Source: Bacteroidota bacterium (lineage in GTDB: Bacteria > Bacteroidota > Ignavibacteria > Ignavibacteriales > Melioribacteraceae). Taken from it: 64,000 nucleotides of DNA. The notes under the pieces are model-generated. The model did no database searches and was not told the origin of the DNA. It was given only the letters and a program-made list of their open reading frames with translations. Both the position numbers and the translations under genes were made by a program. Positions 44,908 through 55,016 of this stretch are shown one piece after another. Location of the stretch: positions 58,787 to 122,786 of the forward strand of contig JAHJUE010000001.1 of assembly GCA_018829205.1 (NCBI GenBank), written 5' to 3'. The first letter of the stretch is position 1; each line of letters starts with the position of its first letter.

Positions 44908-45702
44908 ATGAGTATATATAAATATATTTCTTTTTATAAAGATGAAAATGTGGCGGTAATTAAATTAAACCGACCTGAGGTTCTTAACAGTTTCAACAAA
45001 CAAATGGGATCTGATTTAAAAGAAATTCTTTCTCAATGTGAATATGACTCAACCACCAGAGCTATACTTCTTTCGGGCGTTGGGCAAGGGTTTTGTGCCG
45101 GACAGGATCTTGAAGAAGTTCTTCCTAAGGGAGATAAGCCGCCTGCCGATCTTGGCGAGATATTAAAAGAAAATTATAATCCCATAATAAAACTTTTCCG
45201 TTCAAGTGAAAAACCAATTGTTTGCGCTGTGAATGGAGTTGCCGCCGGCGCCGGCGCAAACCTAGCAATTGCGTGCGATATTGTTACGGCTTCCGATTCA
45301 GCTTATTTTATTCAGTCGTTTTCAAAAATCGGCGTTATACCTGACTGCGGCGGCACATATTATTTACCGCGTTTGGTGGGACTTGCCAAAGCCACTTCGC
45401 TTATGATGCTTGCTGAAAAAATATCGGCAGAAGAAGCATTAAAATTAGGTATGATATATAAGGTTTTCCCCGGTGAAACTTTATTTGGCGAATCATTAAA
45501 AATAGCGAAACATCTTTCAAATCAGCCAACTAAAGCACTTGGATATATTAAAAAATTACTAAATAAAAGTTATGAAAATACACTTGAACAGCAGTTGGAA
45601 TTAGAACGGGAGTTTCAGTCACTTGCTGGCAAAACAGTTGATTTTGCTGAAGGAGTAAATGCATTTAAGGAAAAACGGAAACCCGTATTTAAAGGCAAAT
45701 AG
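44908..45702 (+). CDS. paaG: Ring-opening isomerase PaaG (1,2-epoxyphenylacetyl-CoA isomerase)
   Basis: A 264-residue crotonase-fold enzyme. It follows E. coli PaaG closely along its length: LNRPEVLNSFN, GQGFCAGQDL, AVNGVAAGAGANLA, FSKIGVIPDCGGT, then LERE-QSLAG and the end FKEKRKPVFKGK. The acidic catalytic residue of PaaG lies in the IPDCGGT motif. It converts the epoxide made by PaaABC into the seven-membered oxepin-CoA. It heads a seven-gene plus-strand run (44908-52272) that also contains paaH and paaJ. The spacer to the next gene is 21 bases. Confidence 0.92.
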   Translation: MSIYKYISFYKDENVAVIKLNRPEVLNSFNKQMGSDLKEILSQCEYDSTTRAILLSGVGQGFCAGQDLEEVLPKGDKPPADLGEILKENYNPIIKLFRSSEKPIVCAVNGVAAGAGANLAIACDIVTASDSAYFIQSFSKIGVIPDCGGTYYLPRLVGLAKATSLMMLAEKISAEEALKLGMIYKVFPGETLFGESLKIAKHLSNQPTKALGYIKKLLNKSYENTLEQQLELEREFQSLAGKTVDFAEGVNAFKEKRKPVFKGK

Positions 45703-45723
45703 AAATAATAAAACGGAAATAAA

Positions 45724-47448
45724 ATGAAATTATTTATCTCGATTATTACAGTAATGGCATTGTTTACTTCATGTACAGAAGAAAAAACAGAAACCGCAGA
45801 TCTGATACTAATTAACGGGAAAATTATAACTGTTGATGAATCACTTCCCGAAGCAGAAGCAATTGCCGTAAAAGGAGATACTATCTGGGCAATTGGAACA
45901 TCGCACGAGATAGAGAAATTATCAGGTTCTGAAACTAAGGTAATAGATTTAAACGGAGCTTATGCGTATCCCGGATTTATTGAAAGCCACGCTCACTTTT
46001 TGGGACTCGGAAACGCGAAACTGAACCTGGATTTAACAAAAGCAAAAAACTGGGATGAAGTGATTTTCCAAGTCGCCGAGGCGGTTCATAATGTTCAGCC
46101 AGGTCAATGGATAATAGGCCGCGGATGGCATCAAGAAAAATGGGATCCGGTTCCCCAGCCTAATGTTGAAGGTTATCCTGTTCATACAATATTAAGTCAG
46201 GCCTCTCCGTATAATCCTGTAATGTTAACGCACGCAAGCGGACACGCAATATTCGCAAACGCAAAAGCAATGGAGCTTGCTGGAATAGACACTTCAACCC
46301 CAGACCCGGAAGGCGGAAAAATTGTAAGAGACAGTTTGGGTTACGCGGTTGGTGTATTTGAAGAAACAGCGGAAGATTTGATCTCGGTTAAACTTTATGA
46401 ATATCTGAATTCAAGAACAGAAGATATAATAAAAAATGAAAAACTAAGTAAAATTAAGCTCGCTTCAGAAGAATGTTTGTCTAAAGGAATTACATCCTTT
46501 CACGACGCAGGGGAAAGCTTTGAAGACATTGATTTATTCAAAGAACTTGCCGGTAAATCTCATCTTGATGTTAGATTATATGTAATGATTGGCGAATCAA
46601 ATCAGGAACTAAAGAAAAAAATTAATGATTATAAAATGATCGGTTACGGGAATAATTATTTAACCGTACGCGCAATAAAAAAATACATGGACGGCGCTTT
46701 GGGAAGCCGCGGAGCGTGGATGATTGAACCATATGATGATTTGTCTGAACACTCGGGGCTAAATGTAACGCCGATTAATGAGCTTAAAGAAACTGCAAAG
46801 ATTGCAGCCGAAAACGGATTTCAGCTTTGTACCCATGCTATAGGTGATAGAGGCAATAAAGAAGTTCTTGATTTATATGAAAATGTTCTAAAAAAATACA
46901 GCGATCAAAAAGATATGCGGTGGAGAATTGAACATGCGCAGCATCTTTCAAATGAGGATATATCAAGATTCTTTAATCTCGGAGTAATTGCGGCTATGCA
47001 GGCCGTTCATTGTACATCTGACGCGTCGTTTGTTCCAAAAAGAATTGGTAATATTAGGGCGGAAGAAGGTGCATACGTCTGGAGAAAATTAATAGATTCT
47101 GGAGCAACTATCTGCAACGGTACCGACGCGCCGGTTGAGGACGTGAACCCGATTCAAAATTTTTACGCATCTGTAACGCGGAAATTAATTGACGGCACTG
47201 AATTTTACGCCGGACAAAAAATGTCGAGAATGGAAGCGCTTTTATCTTACACAAAAAACGGGGCTTATGCAGCGTTCGAAGAAAACACTAAAGGAAGTCT
47301 GTCAACGGGAAAATTGGCGGATATAACAGTATTATCAAACAATCTTTTAACGTGCTCTGAAGAAGAAATCCTAAATACAAATGTTTTGTACACTATTGTC
47401 GGCGGTAAAATTAAATATCAATCTTCTTTCGCTTCTGCCGATAGGTAG
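45724..47448 (+). CDS. YtcJ-like amidohydrolase, lipoprotein
   Basis: A 574-residue metal-dependent amidohydrolase of the YtcJ-like group. A lipoprotein signal ends LFTSC17. Metal-binding motifs are HAH in GFIESHAHFLGLG, a strand with IKKYMDGALGSRGAW in place of the carboxylated Lys region, HAIGDRG and IEHAQH. The late Asp is in NGTDAPVED. Members hydrolyse C-N bonds in varied amides and cyclic compounds; the substrate is unknown. It lies within the paaG-paaH-paaJ run, but its lipid anchor places it outside the cytoplasm, so a direct step in the CoA pathway is unlikely. Confidence 0.9.
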   Translation: MKLFISIITVMALFTSCTEEKTETADLILINGKIITVDESLPEAEAIAVKGDTIWAIGTSHEIEKLSGSETKVIDLNGAYAYPGFIESHAHFLGLGNAKLNLDLTKAKNWDEVIFQVAEAVHNVQPGQWIIGRGWHQEKWDPVPQPNVEGYPVHTILSQASPYNPVMLTHASGHAIFANAKAMELAGIDTSTPDPEGGKIVRDSLGYAVGVFEETAEDLISVKLYEYLNSRTEDIIKNEKLSKIKLASEECLSKGITSFHDAGESFEDIDLFKELAGKSHLDVRLYVMIGESNQELKKKINDYKMIGYGNNYLTVRAIKKYMDGALGSRGAWMIEPYDDLSEHSGLNVTPINELKETAKIAAENGFQLCTHAIGDRGNKEVLDLYENVLKKYSDQKDMRWRIEHAQHLSNEDISRFFNLGVIAAMQAVHCTSDASFVPKRIGNIRAEEGAYVWRKLIDSGATICNGTDAPVEDVNPIQNFYASVTRKLIDGTEFYAGQKMSRMEALLSYTKNGAYAAFEENTKGSLSTGKLADITVLSNNLLTCSEEEILNTNVLYTIVGGKIKYQSSFASADR

Positions 47449-47480
47449 GAATTAAATTTATAATTATAAGGAGAATAATT

Positions 47481-47861
47481 ATGGCGAGAGTAGTTCATTT
47501 TGAAATCCACGCGCAAGAACCAGCGCGTGCGGCTGAATTTTATAAAAATGTTTTCAACTGGGAAATTTCACAATGGGGAAACGAACAGTATTGGATTGTT
47601 AAAACCGGAGAAAAAGACGAACCCGGAATTGACGGCGGAATTATGAAGCGGCACGGAGAAGTTGACGGAGAGGCTGTAATAGCTTATGTTTGCACCATTG
47701 ATGTCGACTCTCTTGATTATTATGGCGAGAAGGTAATAAATTCAGGCGGCGAGAATGTAGTGGCAAAAATGGCTGTGCCGGGCATCGGATGGCTCGCTTA
47801 TTTTAAGGATACGGAAAAAAACATCTTTGGAATAATGCAGAGCGATCCGGAAGCAAAATAA
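47481..47861 (+). CDS. VOC-family (glyoxalase/bleomycin-resistance fold) protein
   Basis: A 126-residue vicinal-oxygen-chelate domain protein. It starts VVHFEIHAQEPARAAEFYKNVFNWEI, has a second strand set YVCTIDVDSLDYYGEKVINSGGENV, and ends YFKDTEKNIFGIMQSD. His6/Glu8-type and late Glu residues could bind a metal, but the substrate is unknown. AGGAG lies before the ATG. It sits in the middle of the paaG-paaJ run with 23-32-base spacers, so it is co-transcribed. A role in detoxifying a reactive product is possible but not shown. Confidence 0.88.
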   Translation: MARVVHFEIHAQEPARAAEFYKNVFNWEISQWGNEQYWIVKTGEKDEPGIDGGIMKRHGEVDGEAVIAYVCTIDVDSLDYYGEKVINSGGENVVAKMAVPGIGWLAYFKDTEKNIFGIMQSDPEAK

Positions 47862-47884
47862 AATAAAAAAAATTTGGGGAAATT

Positions 47885-48844
47885 GTGAAAGGCATTGTAT
47901 CTTTTTTAATGCTATTAGTATTTTTTGTGCTGTTTTGCGGAAGCATGTATGCTCAAAATGAAAAAAGAGTTGTGGCCGTTACGTTTGATGATCTGCCGTT
48001 TGTTAATCACTTAAAATTTTCGCCGCAGGATCAGAAAGAAAGAACATTAAAACTTCTAAAAGTTTTTGAAAACTTTAGTATCCCCGCAGTCGGTTTTGTT
48101 AATGAATATAAATTATTTGTAAATGATTCCTTAAAGAATGACCGACTTTCCTTATTAAATCTTTGGATAAGTAATAACCTGGAGCTAGGCAACCATACGT
48201 TTTCACATCCAAGCTTAAACAAAGTAAGCGCGGAGGAATATAAAACCGATATCTTAAAAGGAGAAAAAATAACGAAGCCTCTTCTTGCCGGAAAAGGAAA
48301 AAACATACGTTATTTCAGGTATCCTTATCTTCAAAAAGGCAATGAAGAAATTAAAAAGAAAGAGATTGAAAATTATCTATTAAACCTTGGGTACATAAAC
48401 GCTCCTGTAACGCTTGATAATTCCGATTGGGTTTTTGCTAGAGCGTATGATAATGCAATTGAAGAAAACGACAGCGTAAAAATGAAAATGCTGGGCGAAA
48501 ATTATATTAAATACATGAATACTGTTTTTGAATATTTTGAAAATCAATCAAAACTTATTTTCAACAGAGAAATTAAACAGATACTTCTTCTTCACGCAAA
48601 TGCGATTAATTCCGATTATTTCGACGAACTATGCATCATGATAAAAAACAGAAATTATAACTTTATTTCACTTGAAGAGGCTTTAACCGATCCCGTTTAT
48701 GATTTAGAAGAAACTTATGTGGGTAATTGGGGATTCTCTTGGATCAACAGGTGGGCAATAACACAAGGCAGAGGAAAAGAATTTTATAAAGACGAACCCG
48801 AACCTTCGGAAGAAATATTTAAACTCGCCGGAATAAATTATTAA
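47885..48844 (+). CDS. Polysaccharide deacetylase-family protein, exported (GTG start)
   Basis: A 319-residue carbohydrate esterase 4/NodB-like protein with a signal peptide (SFLMLLVFFVLFCGSMYAQ). NodB motifs are TFDDLP (Asp pair), GNHTFSHPS (the metal-binding His pair, HxxxxH-like) and RYPYLQ. A late LLLHANAINSDYF resembles motif 5. The family removes N-acetyl groups from chitin, peptidoglycan or similar polymers. The start is GTG 47885, with GGGGA 4 bases upstream; no better ATG precedes the signal. The stop overlaps the next start by one base (TAATG). Confidence 0.88.
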   Translation: MKGIVSFLMLLVFFVLFCGSMYAQNEKRVVAVTFDDLPFVNHLKFSPQDQKERTLKLLKVFENFSIPAVGFVNEYKLFVNDSLKNDRLSLLNLWISNNLELGNHTFSHPSLNKVSAEEYKTDILKGEKITKPLLAGKGKNIRYFRYPYLQKGNEEIKKKEIENYLLNLGYINAPVTLDNSDWVFARAYDNAIEENDSVKMKMLGENYIKYMNTVFEYFENQSKLIFNREIKQILLLHANAINSDYFDELCIMIKNRNYNFISLEEALTDPVYDLEETYVGNWGFSWINRWAITQGRGKEFYKDEPEPSEEIFKLAGINY

Positions 48845-49788
48845 TGAAATTTATAAATTCGGATTTAGAAAAAAATGCCGTAGTTCAAAGAATAGAACTC
48901 CCAGGATTAGCAGATTATAAAAACGTATTTATAAAAAGGGAAGATTTAATTCATCCGGAAATTTCAGGAAATAAGTGGCGCAAGTTGAAGTATAATTTGC
49001 TTGAAGCTGAAAGACTCCAAAAGAAAACTCTCCTTACTTTCGGCGGCGCATACTCAAATCATATTTATTCCGTGGCTGCCGCAGGAAAAGAATACGGATT
49101 TAAAACAATTGGTTTCATCAGAGGCGAGGCATATAATCCTTTAAATCCCACCTTAAGTTTTGCCGAAGCAAACGGAATGGAACTCCGATATTTAAATCGC
49201 GCGGATTATAAAAACATAAATAGCATTAATTTTCAAAATGATATAATAAAACAATTTAACGATGCTTATCTTATTCCTGAAGGCGGATCAAATTCATTAG
49301 CAGTAAAAGGCTGCGCTGAAATTATTAATGATATAGAAATAGAATTTGATTATATATGCTGCGCATGCGGTACTGGGGGTACGCTTGCCGGAATTACCGC
49401 GGGTTTAAAAAACACTCGTAATTCTATTGGTTTTTCAATTTTAAAAGGAGGCGGCTTTTTAAAAGAAGATGTTAAAAATTTAATAAAAAATTATAACGGA
49501 AAAGAATTCAACAACTGGGATATAATATTGGATTATCACTTCGGGGGATATGCTAAAATTAATTATGAATTAATAAATTTTATAGGCGACTTTGAAAAAA
49601 CGAATAAAATTCAACTCGATCCGGTTTACACCGGGAAAATGTTTTTTGGGATCCGGGATTTAATAATTAAAGGATATTTCAAAAAGCATGATAAAATAAT
49701 AGCCGTTCACACAGGCGGAATTCAAGGCATAGAAGGAATGAAAAATAAAATAAAAAAAATATTGGCATCCCACCTATCTGTTTCTTAA
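48844..49788 (+). CDS. PLP enzyme of the ACC deaminase / D-cysteine desulfhydrase family
   Basis: A 314-residue fold type II PLP enzyme. The PLP lysine is expected in EISGNKWRKLKYN (near residue 44), followed by FGGAYSNHIYSVAAAG, the Ser/Asn loop, and the phosphate loop CACGTGGTLAGI. The late VHTGGIQG is typical. Family members cleave 1-aminocyclopropane-1-carboxylate or D-cysteine. The residues that separate the two (such as a pair of active-site Tyr) cannot be fixed by eye. D-cysteine desulfhydrase activity is more common in bacteria without plant contact. It is translationally coupled to the deacetylase gene. Confidence 0.88.
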   Translation: MKFINSDLEKNAVVQRIELPGLADYKNVFIKREDLIHPEISGNKWRKLKYNLLEAERLQKKTLLTFGGAYSNHIYSVAAAGKEYGFKTIGFIRGEAYNPLNPTLSFAEANGMELRYLNRADYKNINSINFQNDIIKQFNDAYLIPEGGSNSLAVKGCAEIINDIEIEFDYICCACGTGGTLAGITAGLKNTRNSIGFSILKGGGFLKEDVKNLIKNYNGKEFNNWDIILDYHFGGYAKINYELINFIGDFEKTNKIQLDPVYTGKMFFGIRDLIIKGYFKKHDKIIAVHTGGIQGIEGMKNKIKKILASHLSVS

Positions 49789-49829
49789 AATAATATAACA
49801 CGTCTATTAAAAGTTGAGTAAGTATTTTT

Positions 49830-51008
49830 ATGAATCAATTAAATAATAAAATTCAAATAGGAATATTAGGTTCCGGAACAATGGGCAGCGGAATTGCTCA
49901 AGCAGCGGCAGAGTCCGGACATAATGTTGTTCTTTATGACATTGAAAAATCGGCATTGCAAAAAGCAAAATTAAATCATAAAAAAACATTTGAAAGACTT
50001 GTTGAAAAAAATAAATATAAAAAAGAAGAATCATCCGAAATATTAATTAACATTAATTACGAATCGGAAATAGAAACGTTAAAGAACTGCGGATTTATAA
50101 TTGAAGCGGTTGCCGAAAACCTGGATACAAAAAGAAATTTATTTAAAGACCTTGAAAAAATTATTAAAGAAGATGCGATCCTGGCCACAAATACATCTTC
50201 TCTTTCAATTACATCAATTGCTTCGTCATGTAATATTCCGGGCAGAGTTATAGGCACGCATTTTTTTAATCCGGCACCGCTTATGCCTCTTGTTGAAATT
50301 ATCCCGGGTATTCAAACAGAAAAAGATACAGTTAATTCCGCAGCAGAATTATTAAGCGGGTGGGGAAAGATATGTGTTAAAGCGAAAGACACACCGGGGT
50401 TTATTGTTAATCGTATTGCACGCCCTTTTTACGGAGAAGCATTGCGGATATTAGAAGAAGGTATTGCCGATGCGGTTACAATTGATTATGCCATGAAAGA
50501 AACCGGCAAATTTAAAATGGGTCCTTTTGAATTAATGGATTTAATTGGAAACGATATCAATTATAAGGTTACGGAAACAGTGTTCGAACAATTCTATTTT
50601 GATCCCCGCTTTAAACCTTCCGTTACTCAAAAAAGAATGGTTGAAGCGAAACTATACGGAAGAAAAACCGGAAAAGGATTTTATGATTATAACGATAAAT
50701 CTGTTAACCCAGAACCTGACAAAGATGAAAATCTTAATATAGAAATCTTTTTTAGAATTTTATCGATGCTGATAAACGAAGCGGCCGACGCTGTATTTAT
50801 GAATATCGCTTCAATTGAAGATATTGATTTAGCAATGACGAAGGGATTAAACTATCCCAAAGGATTGCTCAAGTGGGCCGATGAAAGAGGTATTGATAAA
50901 ATAGTAAAAAGATTAAACATGCTTTATGATGATTATGGAGAAGACAGATACAGGGTAAATCCTTTATTAAGGAAAATGGCAAAAGAAAACAAAAAATTTT
51001 ATATGTAG
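49830..51008 (+). CDS. paaH: 3-hydroxyacyl-CoA dehydrogenase, PaaH-like
   Basis: A 392-residue NAD-dependent dehydrogenase. The Rossmann motif GSGTMGSGIAQ (11-21) opens the N domain. The catalytic region has ATNTSSLSIT and GTHFFNPAPLMPLVEI (catalytic His), then GFIVNRIARPFYGEAL. A first 3HCDH domain (about 187-283) is followed after a short linker by a second (about 305-390, DIDLAMTKGLNYPKG). PaaH oxidises 3-hydroxyadipyl-CoA. E. coli PaaH has about 475 residues, so this is a shorter layout. The paaG and paaJ genes in the same run support the Paa role over plain beta-oxidation. Confidence 0.88.
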   Translation: MNQLNNKIQIGILGSGTMGSGIAQAAAESGHNVVLYDIEKSALQKAKLNHKKTFERLVEKNKYKKEESSEILININYESEIETLKNCGFIIEAVAENLDTKRNLFKDLEKIIKEDAILATNTSSLSITSIASSCNIPGRVIGTHFFNPAPLMPLVEIIPGIQTEKDTVNSAAELLSGWGKICVKAKDTPGFIVNRIARPFYGEALRILEEGIADAVTIDYAMKETGKFKMGPFELMDLIGNDINYKVTETVFEQFYFDPRFKPSVTQKRMVEAKLYGRKTGKGFYDYNDKSVNPEPDKDENLNIEIFFRILSMLINEAADAVFMNIASIEDIDLAMTKGLNYPKGLLKWADERGIDKIVKRLNMLYDDYGEDRYRVNPLLRKMAKENKKFYM

Positions 51009-51015
51009 TATAGAT

Positions 51016-51031
51016 ATCCGCCGTGGCGGAT
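51016..51031. repeat. Short palindrome between paaH and paaJ
   Basis: ATCCGCC (51016-51022) and GGCGGAT (51025-51031) flank two bases. The stem lies 8 bases after the paaH stop, with no T-tract. It may protect or partly end the paaH transcript. Confidence 0.4.
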
Positions 51032-51063
51032 TACACTCACTTCTTTGTTATGGAGAAATTTGA

Positions 51064-52272
51064 ATGAAATCGGAAGCATATATAATAGACGGTATAAGAA
51101 CACCAATTGGAAAGCTGGGAGGGTCTTTATCTTCGGTAAGAGCAGATGACTTAGCCGCTTTAACAATGAGAGAAATTTTAAAAAGGAATCTATCAATTAA
51201 TCCCGCGGAAATAGATGAAGTAATTTTCGGATGCGCGAATCAGGCAGGAGAAGACAACCGCAATGTGGCCAGAATGGCGCTTCTGTTGGCCGGGATACCT
51301 TTTTCCGTACCGGGAGAAACCGTAAATCGTCTTTGCGCTTCCGGAATGAGCGCTGTAATTCATGCTGCGCGCGCAATTAAAATGGGTGATGGCGGTTTGT
51401 TTTTATCAGGAGGAGTTGAGCATATGACACGCGCTCCGCTTGTGCAATCCAAAGCGCCTTCGGCTTATTCGGGAAATGTAGAGATTTTTGATTCAACGTT
51501 AGGGTGGAGATTTATAAACCCTAAAATGAAAGAATTGTTCGGCACACATGCTATGGGTGAAACCGCCGAAAACCTGGCGGAGAAATATAATATAAGCAGG
51601 GAAGAACAGGATTTATTCGCATATAATTCGCAAATGAAAGCTGTTAAAGCAAAGAAGAACGGAAGACTTGCTAAAGAAATTATGCATGTTGAAATTCCTC
51701 AAAGAAAAAAAGAAGCATTTATTTTTAAAGAGGATGAATTTATAAAACCTGATACAACATTAGAGATTCTTTCAAAATTGAAACCTGCTTTTAAAAATAA
51801 CGGATCTGTAACCGCGGGCAATTCATCGGGATTAAATGACGCGTCCTGTTCGTTATTAATTACTTCCGAAGAAGTCTGTAAGAAATACAATTTAAACCCC
51901 CGCGTTAAAATTATTTCATCGGCAGTAATAGGGGTTGAGCCAAGGATAATGGGCATAGGACCTGTTGATGCGACAAACAAAGCATTAAAAAAAGCAGGAT
52001 TAACTTTAGACAAAATTGATATAATTGAACTAAATGAAGCGTTCGCTTCTCAAAGTTTAGCCGTACTTCGTGAATTAAAAATTAACGACAATGATCCACG
52101 CGTAAATCCGAACGGCGGCGCGATTGCGCTTGGTCATCCCTTGGGAATGTCGGGCGCGCGGCTTCTTCAAACTGCAATGATCGAACTAGAGGAGCAGAAT
52201 AAAAAATTCGCATTGTGTACAATGTGTGTAGGCGTAGGACAGGGATACGCAACAATTCTTGAAAAAGTTTAA
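51064..52272 (+). CDS. paaJ: 3-oxoadipyl-CoA/3-oxo-5,6-dehydrosuberyl-CoA thiolase
   Basis: A 402-residue thiolase closely following E. coli PaaJ/PcaF: IDGIRTPIGKLGGSLSSVRADDLAAL, FGCANQAGEDNRNVARMALLLAG, then the nucleophilic Cys in VNRLCASGM (about residue 90). The C-terminal NPNGGAIALGHPLGMSGAR has the catalytic His, and CTMCVGVGQG has the second Cys. It releases acetyl-CoA at two points of the Paa pathway. The GWRFINPKM segment is shared with the adipyl-type thiolases rather than with the FadA type. It is the last gene of the paaG run. Confidence 0.94.
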   Translation: MKSEAYIIDGIRTPIGKLGGSLSSVRADDLAALTMREILKRNLSINPAEIDEVIFGCANQAGEDNRNVARMALLLAGIPFSVPGETVNRLCASGMSAVIHAARAIKMGDGGLFLSGGVEHMTRAPLVQSKAPSAYSGNVEIFDSTLGWRFINPKMKELFGTHAMGETAENLAEKYNISREEQDLFAYNSQMKAVKAKKNGRLAKEIMHVEIPQRKKEAFIFKEDEFIKPDTTLEILSKLKPAFKNNGSVTAGNSSGLNDASCSLLITSEEVCKKYNLNPRVKIISSAVIGVEPRIMGIGPVDATNKALKKAGLTLDKIDIIELNEAFASQSLAVLRELKINDNDPRVNPNGGAIALGHPLGMSGARLLQTAMIELEEQNKKFALCTMCVGVGQGYATILEKV

Positions 52273-52416
52273 CTGATTACTTATAAAAATTTAAAACTGC
52301 TCAACAAATTATAATGCATTATTATAAACTGCAAAGCCATTGAACCATTTTGCTTTATATAAAAACAAAAACTATTAAAATATTATAACAACTGAAGAAG
52401 TCTTAAAATTAAACAA

Positions 52417-54789
52417 TTATTCCGATCTTAAAGATTTTACCGGATTGGAATATGCGGCTTTAAACGCCTGATAACTTACCGTAAGTATAGTTATTATTAA
52501 CGCTGTCAAACCCGCAATTACAAAAAAGTAAATACTCAAATTAATTCTATAAGCAAAAGTATCAAGCCAGTCTTTCATTAAATAAAACGAAAGAGGCCAA
52601 GCGATTAAATTAGAAAGAGAAACTAGAATTACAAACTCTTTTGAAATAAGCAATGCAAGATTAAATTCAGAAGCTCCCAGCACTTTTCTTATTCCTATTT
52701 CTTTTGTTCTTTGTTCGGCGGCAAAGGAAGCAAGTCCGTACAAACCCAGACATGCAATAATAATCGCTACGATAGCGAAATATTTTAATAGATCAAACAT
52801 TCTTGTTTCTGATCTGTACATTTTATCTAGGTCGTCATTTAAGAATTTAAACTCGAAAGGATAATCGGAATATATATTATGCCACGCCTCCGTTAACTGA
52901 TCCATTGTGCTTGTTAAGTTATCCGGTTTAATTTTTAGAATGATATAATTAATAGTCTCTTCGCTTAAATATAAGGCCAGCGGCTGTATTTTACTGCTTA
53001 CTTTAGAAAAATGATAATCCTCCATTACACCAACAATCTGTCCCTTTAATCCAAGAAAATCTAAGGATTTACCAAGTGCCGAACCGTCACCCATAATTTT
53101 TGCTAATGATTCATTTACTAAAAAATTTCCCAACGAATCAATTTCCATGTCGGCAGGAAACTGCGGACTAAATGATCTTCCTTCTTTCATTTTAATTTCT
53201 AAAGTCTCGGTATAATCATAATCAACACCGGAAAATGAAACAAGTACAGTTGCTTCGGGATCCTTTCCCTGCCAGTTTATTCCGCCCGAATTACTTCCGT
53301 AAAGAGCCGGCCTGTCTCTTGAACCGGTAACATTTAACACCGAAGATACTTTTGCAAACTCGTTTTTAATTGTTTTATAATTTTCTTTTAATTTTCCGTT
53401 AACGCTGACATAAACAAGCTGCTCCTGATTATAACCGAGATTCTTATTTCTCATAAAATTTAACTGATTAAAAACAATTGCCGTTGATACTATTAAACCA
53501 ATTGAAACGGTAAACTGTATAACAACTAATGATTTTCTAAATTTCGAACTTTTTGATCCGCCGCTTAGTGTTCCGCGCAATACTTTTATTGGCTGAAACG
53601 ATGAAAGATATAGAGCGGGATAACTGCCCGAAATAATTCCTGTCAGCAGGGTAATAGCAAAAAAGCCGAACAGAAAATCGGGTTTTATTAATTCAATAAA
53701 AGAAATTGATTTGCTTGTAATATCATTAAAAGGCGAAAGCAATAAAACAACAATAATAAAAGCGGCCAAAGAACTTAACAGCGCCATTATTATTGACTCA
53801 CCGTAAAATTGTTTTACTAAACTTGCTCTTAATCCGCCAATTGCTTTTCGAACTCCTATTTCTTTTGCGCGGTTTGCCGATTTTGCGGTTGAAAGATTCA
53901 TAAAATTAATACACGCTATTAAAAGCACAAACAAAGCTATAGCTGAAAAAACATAAACATATTTTACCGCCGTATCGGGTTTTCCGTATCCGCCGTATGA
54001 ATAAAGATGTTTATCTTTAAATGGGAATAATAAAAATTCTGTTGAAGTTCCTTCGTTATTTCTTTTAAGAATTTCAGTCATTTTTTTATTTACGTCAGGA
54101 ATTGAAGCGCCCGGCTGTAGAGCAACAAATGAAAATATGGAATTATTTCCCCAGGAATCGCTCCAGATATCCATTGCTTTTAAATCCGTAAACGGAAAAA
54201 CCATATTAAAAGTATATGTTGAATTTGAGGGTACTTTTTCCATTACGGCCGTAACTTCAAAATCGAATGTATTGTTTATTGTTAAGGTTTTTCCTACAGG
54301 GTTTTCATTTCCGAAATATTTATTAGCAATTTCTTCGTCAATTACAATTGATTTGGAATTTACAAGCGCGGTCTCTTTATTTCCCTGAATAAATTTGTAG
54401 GAAAAAATTTTAAAAAATTCTGCGTCGGCGGCTACAACATTAATTTCGGGAAAAATTTTATCATTATGTCTTACAAAAACTTCACCAAGCCAGGGCATAT
54501 ATCTAGCAGTTTCTAAAATTTCGGGTATTTCGTCTTCCAATACCGGAGCCGAAGGAAAGGGCGTTACGGTTGTGTGAAATCTTTCGCCGGAATAATACTG
54601 GTCTTCTTCAATTTGATAAATATTTTCAAGGTTACTATGATAATTATCATAACTTAATTCATCCTGTACCCACAATAAAATTAGTGTAGAAAAAGACAAA
54701 CCGATTGCAAGACCTGCAATATTGATAAACGAATAACCTTTTTGACGATAAATGTTTCTGAAAGCTATTTTTAAAAGGTGTGAAAGCAC
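52417..54789 (-). CDS. FtsX/MacB-type orphan ABC permease (790 aa, GTG start)
   Basis: A 790-residue protein of the same family as those at 0.3-13.7 kb. It starts with GTG 54787-54789 after GGGGGTAAA. No prefix domain is present; TM1 is about 19-41. Two MacB-like periplasmic cores and two FtsX blocks follow, with KEIGVRKAIGGLR in the first and KEIGIRKVLGASEFN in the second. The end KAAYSNPVKSLRSE is shared with the paralogues. No PadR or ATPase gene is adjacent. It lies alone, convergent with paaJ and divergent from paaY, so its position in the Paa region seems incidental. Confidence 0.87.
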   Translation of the reverse strand: MLSHLLKIAFRNIYRQKGYSFINIAGLAIGLSFSTLILLWVQDELSYDNYHSNLENIYQIEEDQYYSGERFHTTVTPFPSAPVLEDEIPEILETARYMPWLGEVFVRHNDKIFPEINVVAADAEFFKIFSYKFIQGNKETALVNSKSIVIDEEIANKYFGNENPVGKTLTINNTFDFEVTAVMEKVPSNSTYTFNMVFPFTDLKAMDIWSDSWGNNSIFSFVALQPGASIPDVNKKMTEILKRNNEGTSTEFLLFPFKDKHLYSYGGYGKPDTAVKYVYVFSAIALFVLLIACINFMNLSTAKSANRAKEIGVRKAIGGLRASLVKQFYGESIIMALLSSLAAFIIVVLLLSPFNDITSKSISFIELIKPDFLFGFFAITLLTGIISGSYPALYLSSFQPIKVLRGTLSGGSKSSKFRKSLVVIQFTVSIGLIVSTAIVFNQLNFMRNKNLGYNQEQLVYVSVNGKLKENYKTIKNEFAKVSSVLNVTGSRDRPALYGSNSGGINWQGKDPEATVLVSFSGVDYDYTETLEIKMKEGRSFSPQFPADMEIDSLGNFLVNESLAKIMGDGSALGKSLDFLGLKGQIVGVMEDYHFSKVSSKIQPLALYLSEETINYIILKIKPDNLTSTMDQLTEAWHNIYSDYPFEFKFLNDDLDKMYRSETRMFDLLKYFAIVAIIIACLGLYGLASFAAEQRTKEIGIRKVLGASEFNLALLISKEFVILVSLSNLIAWPLSFYLMKDWLDTFAYRINLSIYFFVIAGLTALIITILTVSYQAFKAAYSNPVKSLRSE

Positions 54790-55016
54790 TTTACCCCCGG
54801 CTAATAATTTTATTTAATAAGACCGTAACATAATTAAAATGGTTGTAATGTAAGACGAAATAAAAAAGATTGTGTTACAGGTTTTGAACTAATTTATTCT
54901 ATTTACTGTCAACCTCTATTTTATATAAAACGTAAAACTTTCGCCGGCTTATGATTTGCAGGTTGAAAATACGGAAAATATTTCTTACCCTTTGAATAAA
55001 ATAAGCGACGGCTAGT